NCBI RefSeq assembly: GCF_019316905.1
Contig: NZ_CP079216.1
Location: forward strand, 2,914,001 to 2,978,000
Direction of reading: 5' to 3'
Origin: Tessaracoccus palaemonis
GTDB taxonomy: Bacteria; Actinomycetota; Actinomycetes; Propionibacteriales; Propionibacteriaceae
Length of the DNA stretch: 64,000 nt
This document shows, piece by piece, positions 40,944-50,893 of the stretch. The notes under the pieces were generated by a model that was not told where the DNA came from, searched no databases, and saw only the letters and a program-made list of their open reading frames with translations. The first letter of the stretch is position 1, and every line of letters starts with the position of its first letter. The position numbers and the translations under genes were made by a program.

Positions 40944-42653
40944 TCAGTGCGGCAGCGGGGTGAGGGAGCCGAGCTGCTCCTTCACCTGCGCGCGCAGCAC
41001 CTTGCCGAGCATCGACTTGGGCAGCTCGCCCACCACGTAGAACTCGCGGGGCGTCTTGTAGCCGGTCAGTCGCTCCCTGCACCAGGCGCGGAGCTCGGCG
41101 TAGGTCACGTCGGATCCCTCCTCCGGGTGGATCGCCGCGATGACGCGCTCGCCGCCGACCTCCTCGTTGGGCATCCCGACGACCGCCGCGGCCCTGACCT
41201 TCGGGTGGGCGAGCAGCACCTGCTCCACCTCCGACGGCGAGACGTTGAAGCCGCCGGTGATGATGAGCTCCTTCACGCGGTCGACGATGGTGGTGAAGCC
41301 GTCCTCGTCGACCGTGACGACGTCGCCGGTGCGCAGCCAGCCGCCGGGCAGCAGCGTCCTGGTGGTCTCCTCGTCGTTCATCCAGTAGCCCTGGAACACC
41401 TGCGGGCCGTGGATCAGAAGCTCGCCGCGCTCCCCCTGCAGGACCTCGACGGTGGGGTCGTCGGGGTCGACGACCTTCATCCAGGTGCTCGGGAACGGTA
41501 CGCCGATCGTGCCCGTGCGGCGCGTGTCGGCGAACGGGTTGCCGAGGCACACCGGGGAGGCTTCCGTCATGCCGTAGCCCTCGACGAGAAGTCCGCCGGA
41601 GACGGACTCCCACAGCTCTACGATGTCGTCCTGCAGCGCCATGGCGCCCGAGATGCAGTACTTGGCCGAGCGCAGCGAGATCCCGCGTTCCTTGGCCCGC
41701 TTGGCGGTGGCCTCGTAGATGGGCGGGACGGCGCAGTACACCGTCGGCGGGGTCTTCTTCGCCGTGTCGAGGACCATGTCGACGTCGAACGACGGGAACA
41801 GCACCAGGCGGGCCTGCTTGAGGACGCCGTAGGTCATGAACAGCGTCATGCCGAACGCGTGGAACATCGGCAGGATCGCGTAGAAGACCTCCTTGCGGTA
41901 CTCGGCTCCGTGCATCCACGCCTCGCCCTGGCGCGCGTTGGCGAAGAGGTTCGAGTGCGTGAGCATCGCCCCCTTCGGCTGCCCCGTCGTGCCGGAGGTG
42001 TACTGGATGACGGCCAGGTCGTCCACGGAGGGGCGGGGGTGGTCGGCCGCGATGCGCGGCGCGCTGAGCAGCTTCTCCCAGGACATGGTGCCGGGGGCAG
42101 GCTGCGTGAGCTTCGCGCGGGTCGCCCTGAGCTTCTTCAGGGGCAGCTGCAACGCCAGGCGCTTCACCGTCGGGAACGCCTTGAGGAGGTTGACCGCGAC
42201 GATGTGGTCGAGCTGCACGTCGGCAGGTTGCTCGCGTAGCTTCGAGACCGCCGCGTCCCAGGCGATGACGACGCGGGCGCCGTGGTCCTCGAAGAGGTGG
42301 CGCAGCTCGCGGGCGGTGTAGAGCGGGTTGTGCTCGACGACGATCGCGCCGAGTCGCTGCACCGCATAGAACGCGACGACATGCTGGGGGCAGTTCGGCA
42401 GGATCAGCGCGACGCGGTCTCCGGTCTTGACGCCGAGGCGTCGGAGCCCCTCGGCGGCGCGCTCGATCTGGTCGCCCAACTCGGCGTACGTGGTCGTCCT
42501 GCCGAAGAAATCCAGCGCGATCGAGTCTGCCGCCTCCCGCACGGAGCGCTCGTAGAGGCTCACGAGCGAGTCGGTTGGCAACTCGATCTGTGCGGGTACC
42601 CCGGGCTGGTAGTGACGCACCCAGGGTTGGGGCATGTCGTCGTCAATGGTCAT
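40944..42653 (-). CDS. Long-chain fatty acid-CoA ligase (AMP-binding)
   Basis: 569 residues of the ANL adenylate-forming superfamily; activates fatty acids to acyl-CoA through an acyl-AMP. Motifs: IQYTSGTTGQPKGAMLTH (P-loop), GYGMTEASPVC (A5), GWLRTGDVVTVDEDG (A7), VDRVKELIITGGFNVSP (hinge) and the C-terminal catalytic Lys in PKSMLGKVLR. ATG at 42653. It stands alone between the sugar operon terminator and palindromic element A. Confidence 0.92.
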   Translation of the reverse strand: MTIDDDMPQPWVRHYQPGVPAQIELPTDSLVSLYERSVREAADSIALDFFGRTTTYAELGDQIERAAEGLRRLGVKTGDRVALILPNCPQHVVAFYAVQRLGAIVVEHNPLYTARELRHLFEDHGARVVIAWDAAVSKLREQPADVQLDHIVAVNLLKAFPTVKRLALQLPLKKLRATRAKLTQPAPGTMSWEKLLSAPRIAADHPRPSVDDLAVIQYTSGTTGQPKGAMLTHSNLFANARQGEAWMHGAEYRKEVFYAILPMFHAFGMTLFMTYGVLKQARLVLFPSFDVDMVLDTAKKTPPTVYCAVPPIYEATAKRAKERGISLRSAKYCISGAMALQDDIVELWESVSGGLLVEGYGMTEASPVCLGNPFADTRRTGTIGVPFPSTWMKVVDPDDPTVEVLQGERGELLIHGPQVFQGYWMNDEETTRTLLPGGWLRTGDVVTVDEDGFTTIVDRVKELIITGGFNVSPSEVEQVLLAHPKVRAAAVVGMPNEEVGGERVIAAIHPEEGSDVTYAELRAWCRERLTGYKTPREFYVVGELPKSMLGKVLRAQVKEQLGSLTPLPH

Positions 42654-42720
42654 GGACCCATCCTGTCAGGACCAGTGACGTGACGGAGTCCATTCAGGTG
42701 GACTGCCGCGTCACCATCCG

Positions 42721-42806
42721 GCGATGAGCACGACACACTTGTCGTCGCGAATGTGACCGAACACATCGACCAATTCCGACGATGAGCAGTGTGTCGTGCT
42801 CATCGC
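42721..42806. repeat. Palindromic element family A, copy 2 (intact)
   Basis: 86 bases with perfect 18-base terminal arms (GCGATGAGCACGACACAC and its complement at 42789-42806) and an inner TCGTCG/CGACGA pairing. It ends three bases before the stop of the leftward CBS-domain gene and lies between two genes of the same strand, so it would be transcribed as a long hairpin at the 3' end of that mRNA. A decayed copy of equal length is at 7452. Confidence 0.9.
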
Positions 42807-42809
42807 GAC

Positions 42810-43853
42810 TCAGTGGGCCGGAGTCGCGGCCGCGTCGCCGAGGAGCGCCGACGGCATCAGGCCGGGCAGCACATCCTCGAAGGTGAGCACGCCCAGCTCG
42901 ACGTCGCCGTCGGTCACGATCGCCAGCTGCGTGCGCTCCGCGCGGATGGTGGCGAGCGCCGATGCGAGCCCCGTGTCGGCAGGCAGCTTGACCGGTTCAC
43001 GCATCAGCTCGGTGGCGGGGCGGGACAGGTCGGGCTCCAGGAGGGTGTCGCGCACATGCACCACCCCGACGGTGGTCTCACCGTCGCGGACGAGCACCCG
43101 CAGGTGACGGGTGGCCCGGGTGGTGGCCTGCACGTCGGCCAGCGTCGCATCGACGGGCACGGCGGCCAGCACCTGCGACGCGGGCAGCATCTCCCGCACC
43201 GTCGTCTCCCTGAGCGCCAGCACCGAGGCGAGCGACCCCTGATAGGCGCCGTCGAGGGCCCCGACGTTCGCGGAGTGCTCGACAAGGTGCCTGAGCCCGG
43301 CCGCGTCCTGGCCCTGCGTGAGCTCATCGGTCGGCTCCGCGCCGGCCCGACGCACCATCCAGTTCGCCGCGACGTTCATCGCCTTCAGGACGGGGCGCGT
43401 CAGCCACATGTAGCCGCGCAGCGGGAGAGCGAGCAACACCGACGACCGCTCCGGGTGCGCGATGGCCCACGACTTCGGGGCCATCTCGCCGACGACGAGG
43501 TGCAGGAACGTGACAATGACCAACGCGAGCACGAACGCGACCACGTCGGCGACCACCGTCGACATGCCGCGCTCCAGGAACGGCATCAGCGCGTGGTGCA
43601 CCGCGGGCTTCGTGATGGCGCCCAACGCCAGCGTGCAGACGGTGATGCCGAGCTGTGCGCCTGCGAGCACCAGCGTCAACTCGTGCGAGTTCTTGAGCGC
43701 GGCCCGACCCGCCGCGGTCGTCGCGCGCTCCTCCAATCGGTGCGGCTTCGCGGCCATCATGGCGAACTCGGCCGCGACGAAGCAGGCGCTGAGGAAGATG
43801 ATCAGGACCGTGATCCAGGCGACGGTCCAGCCGTTCGTCTCCAGGGCGATCAT
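42810..43853 (-). CDS. CNNM/CBS-domain membrane protein (HlyC/CorC family), second gene
   Basis: 347 residues; ATG at 43853 overlaps the upstream stop by ATGA. An N-terminal CNNM transmembrane domain of three to four helices (FLSACFVAAEFAMMAAKPHRL, VVGEMAPKSWAIAHPER), then two CBS motifs that bind adenine nucleotides. It lacks the C-terminal CorC_HlyC domain present in its upstream paralogue. Related proteins take part in magnesium or cobalt homeostasis. It probably works as a heteromer with the gene at 43850. Confidence 0.9.
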   Translation of the reverse strand: MIALETNGWTVAWITVLIIFLSACFVAAEFAMMAAKPHRLEERATTAAGRAALKNSHELTLVLAGAQLGITVCTLALGAITKPAVHHALMPFLERGMSTVVADVVAFVLALVIVTFLHLVVGEMAPKSWAIAHPERSSVLLALPLRGYMWLTRPVLKAMNVAANWMVRRAGAEPTDELTQGQDAAGLRHLVEHSANVGALDGAYQGSLASVLALRETTVREMLPASQVLAAVPVDATLADVQATTRATRHLRVLVRDGETTVGVVHVRDTLLEPDLSRPATELMREPVKLPADTGLASALATIRAERTQLAIVTDGDVELGVLTFEDVLPGLMPSALLGDAAATPAH

Positions 43854-45190
43854 CGGGAGACCTCCTCGCCCTGGACGATGCGGACCCGCGACGGCACGTG
43901 GCGGGTCACCTCCAGCACCTCGAAGGTCACGACGCGCTCGGGGGCGTCGGGGTCGAGGGCGAGCTGCGCGGGCGTCGGCGCGAGGTGCAGCTCGACGCGC
44001 TGCCCGGCGTCGGGCAGGTCGCCGACCTGATGGATGATCAGGCCCGAGATGGTCTCGTAGTCGCCCTCGGGCAGCTTGAAGCCGATGCGGCGCTCGGCCT
44101 CGTCGACCGGGGTGTCGCCGGCGAGCTCCCACTCGTCGTCGAACGGCGTCGGGTCGATGTCGTGCTCGTCGACGAGCTCCCCGACGATCTCCTCCACGAG
44201 GTCCTCCAGCGTGACGATGCCGACGAAGCTGCCGAACTCGTCGATGACGCACGCGAGGTCGAGGCCGGCGTCGCGCAGGGCGACCTGCGCGTCGGGCAGT
44301 GGCATGACGGCCGGCACCAGCAGCGCGGTTCGGGTTACGGTCGTGATGCGGGCGGTGCTGTCGGCGGGCCGGTCGAGCACGTCGACCAGTTCGACGACGC
44401 CGACGACCTGGTCGCGGTCGTCGAGGACGGGGTAGCGGGTGTGGCCGGTGGCCATCGCGGCCCGGACGTCGGCGACGGTGTCGGAGGCCCGCATGAAGCC
44501 GACCTTCACCCGCGGGACCATGGCGTGCTCCACGTCGCGGCGGGGGAAGTCGATGATGCGGTCGACGACGGTGCCGATGTCGTCGGGCAGGGTGCCGCTG
44601 GCGCGCGAGTCGGCGACGACGCGCTCGAGGTCCGTGGCCGAGACCGCCGACTCGACGTCGTGCACCGGCTCGATGCGCAGCGCACGGAGCAGCAGCTCCG
44701 CGGCCTTGTCGAACACCCAGATCAGGGGCCCGAAGACGGCGAGGTAGACGCGCGTCGACGGTGTGAGCGCGTCCGCGACGGGACCGGACCGGGCGATGGC
44801 GTAGTTCTTGGGGAACAGCTCGCCGATCAGCATCTGCACGAACGTGGAGAACGCGATGGCGACGAAACCGCCGATGGCGACGGACGCTGCGGTGAGCGCA
44901 CCGCCCGAGATCAGGTGGCCGATGGCCTGGCCGATCAGCGGCTCCGCGACATAGCCGACCAGCAGCCCGGTGACAGTGATCCCCAACTGGGCTCCGGAGA
45001 GCATGAACGAGGTGCGGCGGGTGATGTCGAGGGTGGCGGCCGCCCGCTGGTCGCCGGACGCGGCGCGGCTCCCGAGCCGGGACCTGTCGACGGCGACGTA
45101 GGCGAACTCCTGGGCGACGAAATAGGCTGTGGCGGCGGTGATCAGCAGGACGACCGCGATCCCGACGAGCAGCGAGACGACAGGGCTCAC
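43850..45190 (-). CDS. CNNM/CBS-domain membrane protein (HlyC/CorC family), first gene
   Basis: 446 residues; GTG start at 45190. Domains in order: CNNM membrane domain (YFVAQEFAYVAVDRSRL, IGELFPKNYAIARSGPV), a CBS pair (FPRRDVEHAMVPRVKVGFM onward; GIVTLEDLVEEIVGELVDEH), and a C-terminal CorC_HlyC beta domain (ISGLIIHQVGDLPDAGQRV). The long name hemolysin is historical; a magnesium/divalent-cation transport role is more likely. It is the first of a coupled pair. Confidence 0.92.
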   Translation of the reverse strand: MSPVVSLLVGIAVVLLITAATAYFVAQEFAYVAVDRSRLGSRAASGDQRAAATLDITRRTSFMLSGAQLGITVTGLLVGYVAEPLIGQAIGHLISGGALTAASVAIGGFVAIAFSTFVQMLIGELFPKNYAIARSGPVADALTPSTRVYLAVFGPLIWVFDKAAELLLRALRIEPVHDVESAVSATDLERVVADSRASGTLPDDIGTVVDRIIDFPRRDVEHAMVPRVKVGFMRASDTVADVRAAMATGHTRYPVLDDRDQVVGVVELVDVLDRPADSTARITTVTRTALLVPAVMPLPDAQVALRDAGLDLACVIDEFGSFVGIVTLEDLVEEIVGELVDEHDIDPTPFDDEWELAGDTPVDEAERRIGFKLPEGDYETISGLIIHQVGDLPDAGQRVELHLAPTPAQLALDPDAPERVVTFEVLEVTRHVPSRVRIVQGEEVSR

Positions 45191-45370
45191 GAGGCGGCCC
45201 TCATCTCAGAGCTGCGTTTATGGCCCTCCGAGTCAGTGGTACTAGGCATGCCGGAAAGTATGTCAGGCCGACGCACGAGGTCCCAAGCGGAACGCCCGTC
45301 GGACCATCCGCTGACGGCGAATCCGATCGTCGGTAGGCTTCAGGCGACCCCCAGGAAAGGGAAACCGGCC

Positions 45371-46348
45371 GTGAAGAGCATCGTCGTATTCTCCGGATCC
45401 GCCCATCCACAGCTAGCCGACGACATCTGCGACCACCTGGGCATCGACCGATCTCCCGCGAAGATCTCCCGCTTCAGCAACGACTGCCTCCAGGCCCAAC
45501 TGCTGACCAACTGCCGCCAGCGCGACGTCTACATCGTCCAGCCGCTGGTGCCCCCGACGCAGGAGCACCTGATGGAGCTCCTGCTGATGATCGACGCGGC
45601 CCGCGGCGCGTCGGCCGGCCAGATCACCGCCGTCATGCCGCACTACGCGTACGCACGTTCCGACAAGAAGGACGCGGCCCGGATCTCGCTGGGCGGCCGT
45701 CTCGTGGCGGACCTGCTGAGCACCGCCGGCGTCGACCGGGTGCTCACGATGGCGCTGCACGCCCCGCAGGTGCACGGCTTCTTCTCCGTGCCCGTCGACC
45801 ACCTGACCGCCCTGGGGGTGCTGGCCGAGCACTTCCGGCAGCGGGACCTGCGCAACACCGTCATCGTCTCCCCCGACCTCGGCAACGCCAAGCAGGCGAC
45901 CCTGCTCGCACGGAAGCTCGGCCTGCCGGTGGCGGCCGGCTCGAAGCAGCGACTCGCCGATGACCGCGTGGTCATCGAGTCGATCGTCGGCGACGTCGCC
46001 GGCAAGCGCGCCATCGTGCTCGACGACGAGATCGCCACCGGCGGGTCGATCGTCGAGATCGTGAACCGCCTGGGCGACTTCGGCTGCGAGGAGATCTCGG
46101 TCGCCTGCACGCACGGGCTGTTCGCCGGCAACGCCGTCGAGAAGCTCACGTCGCACGCACGGATCTCGGAGGTCGTGACCACCGACACCGTTCCGACGCC
46201 CCAGGACTTCCCCGGCCTGACGACGCTGAGCGTCGCGCGGCTGTTCGCCCAGGCGATCGGACGGATCCACCGCGGCCGGTCGGTCAGCCGGCTGTTCAAC
46301 GACGTCGACCCCTCCTATGCGCGCCCGGAGGCGGAGGGACTCTTCTGA
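45371..46348 (+). CDS. prs: Ribose-phosphate pyrophosphokinase
   Basis: 325 residues from a GTG at 45371 preceded by AGGAAAGGG. Makes PRPP from ribose 5-phosphate and ATP for nucleotide, His and Trp synthesis. SGSAHPQLADDICDHLG opening, the flexible-loop region PHYAYARSDKKDAARISLGG and the PRPP loop AIVLDDEIATGGSIVEI are intact. The upstream frame fused to it is antisense to the CBS gene and not real. It differs from the usual KxxxRE flexible loop (RSDKKDAARIS), so this may be a second, divergent paralogue. Confidence 0.9.
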   Translation: MKSIVVFSGSAHPQLADDICDHLGIDRSPAKISRFSNDCLQAQLLTNCRQRDVYIVQPLVPPTQEHLMELLLMIDAARGASAGQITAVMPHYAYARSDKKDAARISLGGRLVADLLSTAGVDRVLTMALHAPQVHGFFSVPVDHLTALGVLAEHFRQRDLRNTVIVSPDLGNAKQATLLARKLGLPVAAGSKQRLADDRVVIESIVGDVAGKRAIVLDDEIATGGSIVEIVNRLGDFGCEEISVACTHGLFAGNAVEKLTSHARISEVVTTDTVPTPQDFPGLTTLSVARLFAQAIGRIHRGRSVSRLFNDVDPSYARPEAEGLF

Positions 46349-46349
46349 G

Positions 46350-47663
46350 TCAGGAGCGGGATCGTCGGATCCGATCCGCCACCTCGCGCCACGTCGGCAC
46401 GATCACGCCGTCGTCGGCCATGCGCCGGCGCAGCGCGTTCCGGGTGGTCAGGATGCCCGCGACGCCGACGATGAAGAACGGAGCCTGGAGTGTCCAGGCG
46501 AGCCGGAGCTCGTCGGCCGTGTAGCTGCCTCGTCCTCCGGAGATGAGATCGAGGAACACGCCCATCAGCAGGATCAGGACGGTGCTTCCGGTGAACGAGC
46601 CCGCGATGACAACGCCGTTCGCGGCTCCGAGCCGCGTGTGCGGCAGGGAGGTGCGGGGGAAGTCGAACCCGATGCCCGTGCCCGGGCCGCCGACGGCGAT
46701 GACGAGGACCAGGAGGACCAGCAGCGCCAGCGGCGCCCGGCCGGGCCACAGCAGCACCGCTGTCCAGGTGACGACGAGGGCGCCGACGACCAGGAGGGCG
46801 AGAGTGCTGCGACGCAGCGGGTGGCGCGCCGTCAGCGTCCCGATGATGGGGCCCGCGACCATGCCGGCGACCGACAGCAGCGTGAACAGCACGCCGGCGA
46901 CGGGCTGCGTCAGGCCCTGCGAGATCACCAGATACGGCATCCCCCACATGAACACGAAGGTGTTGTAGGTGAAGCCACAGGTGAAGTGGATCCAGAACCC
47001 GAGCTGCGTCGCCGGGTGCTTCAGGACGCCCGCCACCTGGCGGGGCATCTCACGCCAGGAGTCAGCGACGGTGCTCGCCTCCTGCCCCGGCGGCGCGTCG
47101 CGGATGCCCAGCAGCGCCATGGAGGCGGCGATGGCACTGCTGATCGTCGCGACGAGGAGGCCCTGAGTCCAGCCGAGGTGCTGGATGAGCGGCAGGACCA
47201 GGCCGACGGCGGCGATCTGGCCGACCGCCCCGGCCATGCCCGTCACCTGGGACAGGACGGGTACCGCGCGGGGCGTGAACCAGCGCGGCAGCAACCGGAG
47301 GACGGAGTTGAAGATGCAGGCGTCGCCGATGCCGAGCAGGATGCGGGCGAGGTAGGCGAGCGGGAGGTCGTCGACGACGGCGAGGAGCACCTGGGCGACC
47401 CCCGTGATCAGCGACCCTGTGGTGATGATCGCGCGGGAACCGAACCGGTCGAGCATGGCGCCGACGGGCACCTGCGCCACGGCGTAGACGGCGAGCTGCA
47501 GGACGACGAACGTCGACACGACGCCCGCCGTGGTGCCGAAGTGGGCGGCGGCCTCGAGTCCGGCGACGCCGAGCGCCCCGCGGTGCATCACCGCCACGGC
47601 GTACGCGAAGACGCCGATCCCCCACACCACCCATGCCATCCGGCTGTGCGCGAAGCTGTTCAA
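46350..47663 (-). CDS. MFS transporter
   Basis: 437 residues, about 12 helices. A TTG at 47663 is taken as the start because GGAGG lies 8 bases upstream, while the ATG eight codons later has no site. VPVGAMLDRFGSRAIITTG is the MFS loop 2-3 motif; the layout resembles the nitrate/oxalate/sugar-phosphate MFS_1 branch. It is convergent with prs with a one-base gap. Substrate unknown. Confidence 0.8.
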   Translation of the reverse strand: MNSFAHSRMAWVVWGIGVFAYAVAVMHRGALGVAGLEAAAHFGTTAGVVSTFVVLQLAVYAVAQVPVGAMLDRFGSRAIITTGSLITGVAQVLLAVVDDLPLAYLARILLGIGDACIFNSVLRLLPRWFTPRAVPVLSQVTGMAGAVGQIAAVGLVLPLIQHLGWTQGLLVATISSAIAASMALLGIRDAPPGQEASTVADSWREMPRQVAGVLKHPATQLGFWIHFTCGFTYNTFVFMWGMPYLVISQGLTQPVAGVLFTLLSVAGMVAGPIIGTLTARHPLRRSTLALLVVGALVVTWTAVLLWPGRAPLALLVLLVLVIAVGGPGTGIGFDFPRTSLPHTRLGAANGVVIAGSFTGSTVLILLMGVFLDLISGGRGSYTADELRLAWTLQAPFFIVGVAGILTTRNALRRRMADDGVIVPTWREVADRIRRSRS

Positions 47664-47755
47664 CGTGCGACCTCCGCGGTCACCCTACGCCACCGCTGTC
47701 CCCCGCGCCCACCGTCGCGCTGTCGTCCGGTCGCTCCGTTGCCGACGGGGTGGGG

Positions 47756-48808
47756 TCAGTCTCCGATGGTGGCGACGTCGATCACGTAGCGGTAGCGCAC
47801 CTTCGACGCCACGACGTTGTCGTAGGCCTCATCGATCCGGTCCGCCCCGATGACCTCGATCATCGGCGCGAGGCTGTGCTGCGCGCAGAAGTCGAGCATC
47901 TGCTGGGTCTCGGCGATGCCGCCGATGTTCGACCCGGCGAGGATGCGCGCCTGACCGGTCAGCGTGCCGATCGAGAACGTCGTCGGGTTCTCGGGGAGCC
48001 CGACGTTGATCAGCACGCCGTGGGCCTTGAGCAGGCCGAGGATCTTGTCGAGGTCGATGCCGTCGGAGATGGTCGACAAGATAATGTCGAAACTGCCGCG
48101 TAGCTGTTTCATGCGGTCGGCGTCCTGCGTAGAGACGTGGTCCGTCGCGCCGAGGCGCAGGCTGTCGTCACGCTTGGCCAGCGTGCGGCTGAGCACGATG
48201 GTCTCGGCGCCCAGCGCGGCGGCGAACTGCACGCCCATGTGGCCGAGCCCGCCCAGGCCGACGATGCCGACGCGCTTACCCGGGCCCGCGCCCCAGCGCT
48301 TCAGCGGGTTGTAGGTGGTGATCCCGGCGCACATCAGCGGGGCGGCGTGCTCCAGCGCCATGGTCTCGGGGACCCGCATCAGGTAGTCCTGATCCACGGT
48401 GATGCCCTTCGAGTAGCCGCCGGCGGTCGGGACGCCGTCCCAGTCGCGGCCGCCGTAGGTCCAGACGGTTCCCGGCCGGGAGGTGCAGAACTGCTCCTCG
48501 CCACGCTGGCAGGGATCACACTCGCCGCACGAGTAGACGAAGCAGCCGACGCCGACGCGGTCGCCGGGCTGGAACTTCGTGACCTCCGAGCCCACCTTCA
48601 TGACCACACCGGCGATCTCGTGGCCGGGGACCAGCGGGTAGTCAGTGTGCCCCCACTCGCCGCGGGCGGTGTGGATGTCGGAGTGGCAGATCCCGGCGTA
48701 GCGGATCTCGAAGAACACGTCGGTGGGGCCGGGCTCGCGACGGGTGATGGTGGTCGGGTGAAAACGACCGTCGGGCGAGTCGACGGCGTAGGCGGCAACC
48801 TCAGGCAT
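47756..48808 (-). CDS. Zinc-dependent NAD(P) alcohol dehydrogenase (CAD/YahK type)
   Basis: 350 residues of the medium-chain dehydrogenase family. Catalytic zinc ligands Cys41 (GICHSDIH), His63-Glu64 (PGHEIAG) and the structural zinc cysteines 94, 97, 100 and 108 are present; GIVGLGGLGHMGVQ is the cofactor loop. Sequence pattern resembles cinnamyl-alcohol dehydrogenase-like aldehyde reductases such as YahK. ATG at 48808 after a GGAGG-like site. Stands alone. Confidence 0.93.
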   Translation of the reverse strand: MPEVAAYAVDSPDGRFHPTTITRREPGPTDVFFEIRYAGICHSDIHTARGEWGHTDYPLVPGHEIAGVVMKVGSEVTKFQPGDRVGVGCFVYSCGECDPCQRGEEQFCTSRPGTVWTYGGRDWDGVPTAGGYSKGITVDQDYLMRVPETMALEHAAPLMCAGITTYNPLKRWGAGPGKRVGIVGLGGLGHMGVQFAAALGAETIVLSRTLAKRDDSLRLGATDHVSTQDADRMKQLRGSFDIILSTISDGIDLDKILGLLKAHGVLINVGLPENPTTFSIGTLTGQARILAGSNIGGIAETQQMLDFCAQHSLAPMIEVIGADRIDEAYDNVVASKVRYRYVIDVATIGD

Positions 48809-48884
48809 GGAGTTCCTCCAGTGGAAGTCTCGGGTCTCCCAAGACTAGGCCATCGGGCCGCCTCGCCGCCGCAACAGGCTCCGG

Positions 48885-50816
48885 CTAGGCATTATCCTTC
48901 CCATCACCCTCCGCTGGCCCGTCGCCGGGACCCTCGTCGAGATACTCACCGGTCGCGTAGTCGTAACCGACGGGGTTGCCGTCCTCGTCCGTGCGCTGGT
49001 ACCACTCCGTGAGTTCCTGGGTGGTGGAGTCGAAGTGCGCGGCCACCGAGTAGGACGACTCGACGTCGGTCTGCTCGACCGCCAACGCGAAGTCGTCGCC
49101 GTACTCGTCGACGCCGTGCCGGACGGCCTCGGTGACGGCGATGCGGGCGTACTCGTCGCGGATCGCCAGCGGGTCGGTGCGGAGCTCCCTGACCATCGCC
49201 ACGCACATCACGACCAGCACCACCGCGAACGGCAACGCCGCGACCACGACGAGGTTCTGCAGCCCCTGCAGCGCGTTCGCCCCCCCGAACATCAGGATGA
49301 CCACCGCGATGCCGGCCATGCACACGGCCCAGAAGGCGGTGATCAGCCGGTTCGGCTCGGGGTTCCCGCGCTGCGAGAACTGCGAGTTGACCAGCGAAGC
49401 CGAGTCGGCCGACGTGATGAAGAACACGGCGAGCATCACCACGACGACCGGGGCGACGATGGCCCCGCCGGGCAGCTCGGCCAGGACGGAGAAGATCGAC
49501 GACTCGGGCGCAGGCAGGCTGGCCGCCGTGCCGTCAGGGGCGAGCGTGCCCGACGTGCGCTGCACCCAGATCGCGGTGCCGCCGAGCACCACGAAGGCCA
49601 CCACGATGATGGTCGAGGGGATGAACAGCACGCCGAGCACGAACTGGCGGATGGTGCGGCCGCGGGAGATCTTGGCGACGAAGACGCCGACGAAGGGCGC
49701 CCAGCTGACCCACCACGCCCAGTAGAACGTCGTCCAGCTCGACAGGAACTCCTCGGTGGCCGCGCCGTCAGCCATGTTGGCGCTGAGCATCGACGGCAGG
49801 GAGCCGATGTAGTCGGTGATGACGCCGGGGATGAGGTTGGCGAGCAGTGCGGTGGGGCCGGCGACGAACACGAAGATGGCCAGCCCGACGGCGAGGATCA
49901 TGTTGATGTTGGACAGCATCCGGATGCCCTTGGCGATGCCCGACACGGCCGAGATGATCGTGCCGATCGTGAGCAGGACGATGATCATCATCGCAAGGGT
50001 GTTGCCCGTGGTGCCGATCCCGGTCACGATCTCGGTGCCGTGCGCGATCTGCATAGCGCCGATGCCGAGCGACGCGGCGGTGCCGAACAGCGTGGCGATG
50101 ATCGCCAACCCGTCGATGATGCGCGACGGCAGGCTGGTGGTCGTGCCCCGATCACCGAACAGCGGCGCCAGCACGGAACTCATGAGCGGCACCCGGCCGC
50201 GGCGGTACGACGCGTACGCCACGGAGAGGCCGACGACGGCGTAGATCGCCCAGGCGTTGATGCCCCAGTGGAACGCGGACGTCACGAGCGCGCCGCGCAG
50301 CGCCTCGTCGGAGGCCGCCTTGTAGGCGCCGGGCAGCGGCGACAGGTAGTGCGACAGCGGCTCGTACGTGCCGAAGAAGATGATGCCGATGCCGATGCCC
50401 GCGGCGAACAGCATCGCCGTCCACGAGGCTGTCGAGTATTCGGCCTTGTCACCGTCGAGCCCGAGCGGGATGCGGCCGTATCTCGTGCAGGCGAGCACGA
50501 TCAGGAACACCATCAGCACCGCGGCGAGCGAGTTGAACACCCAGCCGAGGTTCGTCATGACCCAGCCCAGCGCCGCGCTGGACGTGTCCAGCACGACCGT
50601 CGGGGCCGCGATGCCCCACACGATGAAGGCGACGATCAGGGTGCCGACGACGACGAAGAGCCGTCTGTCGACGCCGTAGCGGACGCGCTGGTCCTCGATC
50701 GAGACACCCGGAACGAGCGCCGGGTGCATCGAGTGGGGGTAGTTCACCTCCCTCAGGAACTCCTTGGCCCGGGCTCGGTTGCGTCCGGGCGTGGCGTTGC
50801 CAGAGTGGGGGGACAT
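48885..50816 (-). CDS. BCCT-family betaine/choline/carnitine transporter
   Basis: 643 residues; ATG at 50816 with AAGGAG upstream. Twelve transmembrane helices and a charged C-terminal tail of about 100 residues. Family signature WAWWVSWAPFVGVFVAKISR lies in helix 8 with FGTYEPLSHYL and GINAWAIYAVVGLSVAY in earlier helices. The acidic C-terminus, as in BetP, may sense osmotic stress. Imports compatible solutes by sodium symport. Confidence 0.95.
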   Translation of the reverse strand: MSPHSGNATPGRNRARAKEFLREVNYPHSMHPALVPGVSIEDQRVRYGVDRRLFVVVGTLIVAFIVWGIAAPTVVLDTSSAALGWVMTNLGWVFNSLAAVLMVFLIVLACTRYGRIPLGLDGDKAEYSTASWTAMLFAAGIGIGIIFFGTYEPLSHYLSPLPGAYKAASDEALRGALVTSAFHWGINAWAIYAVVGLSVAYASYRRGRVPLMSSVLAPLFGDRGTTTSLPSRIIDGLAIIATLFGTAASLGIGAMQIAHGTEIVTGIGTTGNTLAMMIIVLLTIGTIISAVSGIAKGIRMLSNINMILAVGLAIFVFVAGPTALLANLIPGVITDYIGSLPSMLSANMADGAATEEFLSSWTTFYWAWWVSWAPFVGVFVAKISRGRTIRQFVLGVLFIPSTIIVVAFVVLGGTAIWVQRTSGTLAPDGTAASLPAPESSIFSVLAELPGGAIVAPVVVVMLAVFFITSADSASLVNSQFSQRGNPEPNRLITAFWAVCMAGIAVVILMFGGANALQGLQNLVVVAALPFAVVLVVMCVAMVRELRTDPLAIRDEYARIAVTEAVRHGVDEYGDDFALAVEQTDVESSYSVAAHFDSTTQELTEWYQRTDEDGNPVGYDYATGEYLDEGPGDGPAEGDGKDNA

Positions 50817-50893
50817 GCGTCTCCTTGGGTCGACACACAGCTGTTCGCCCCGCTGCCGGGTGGTGCCCCGTCGCGCGGACGCGGCGGGGTCGG

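Noticed and set aside
43898-45370. Upstream extension of the PRPP synthetase frame
   Set aside because: It is antisense to the CBS-domain gene; the GTG at 45371 with its ribosome-binding site gives normal enzyme length.
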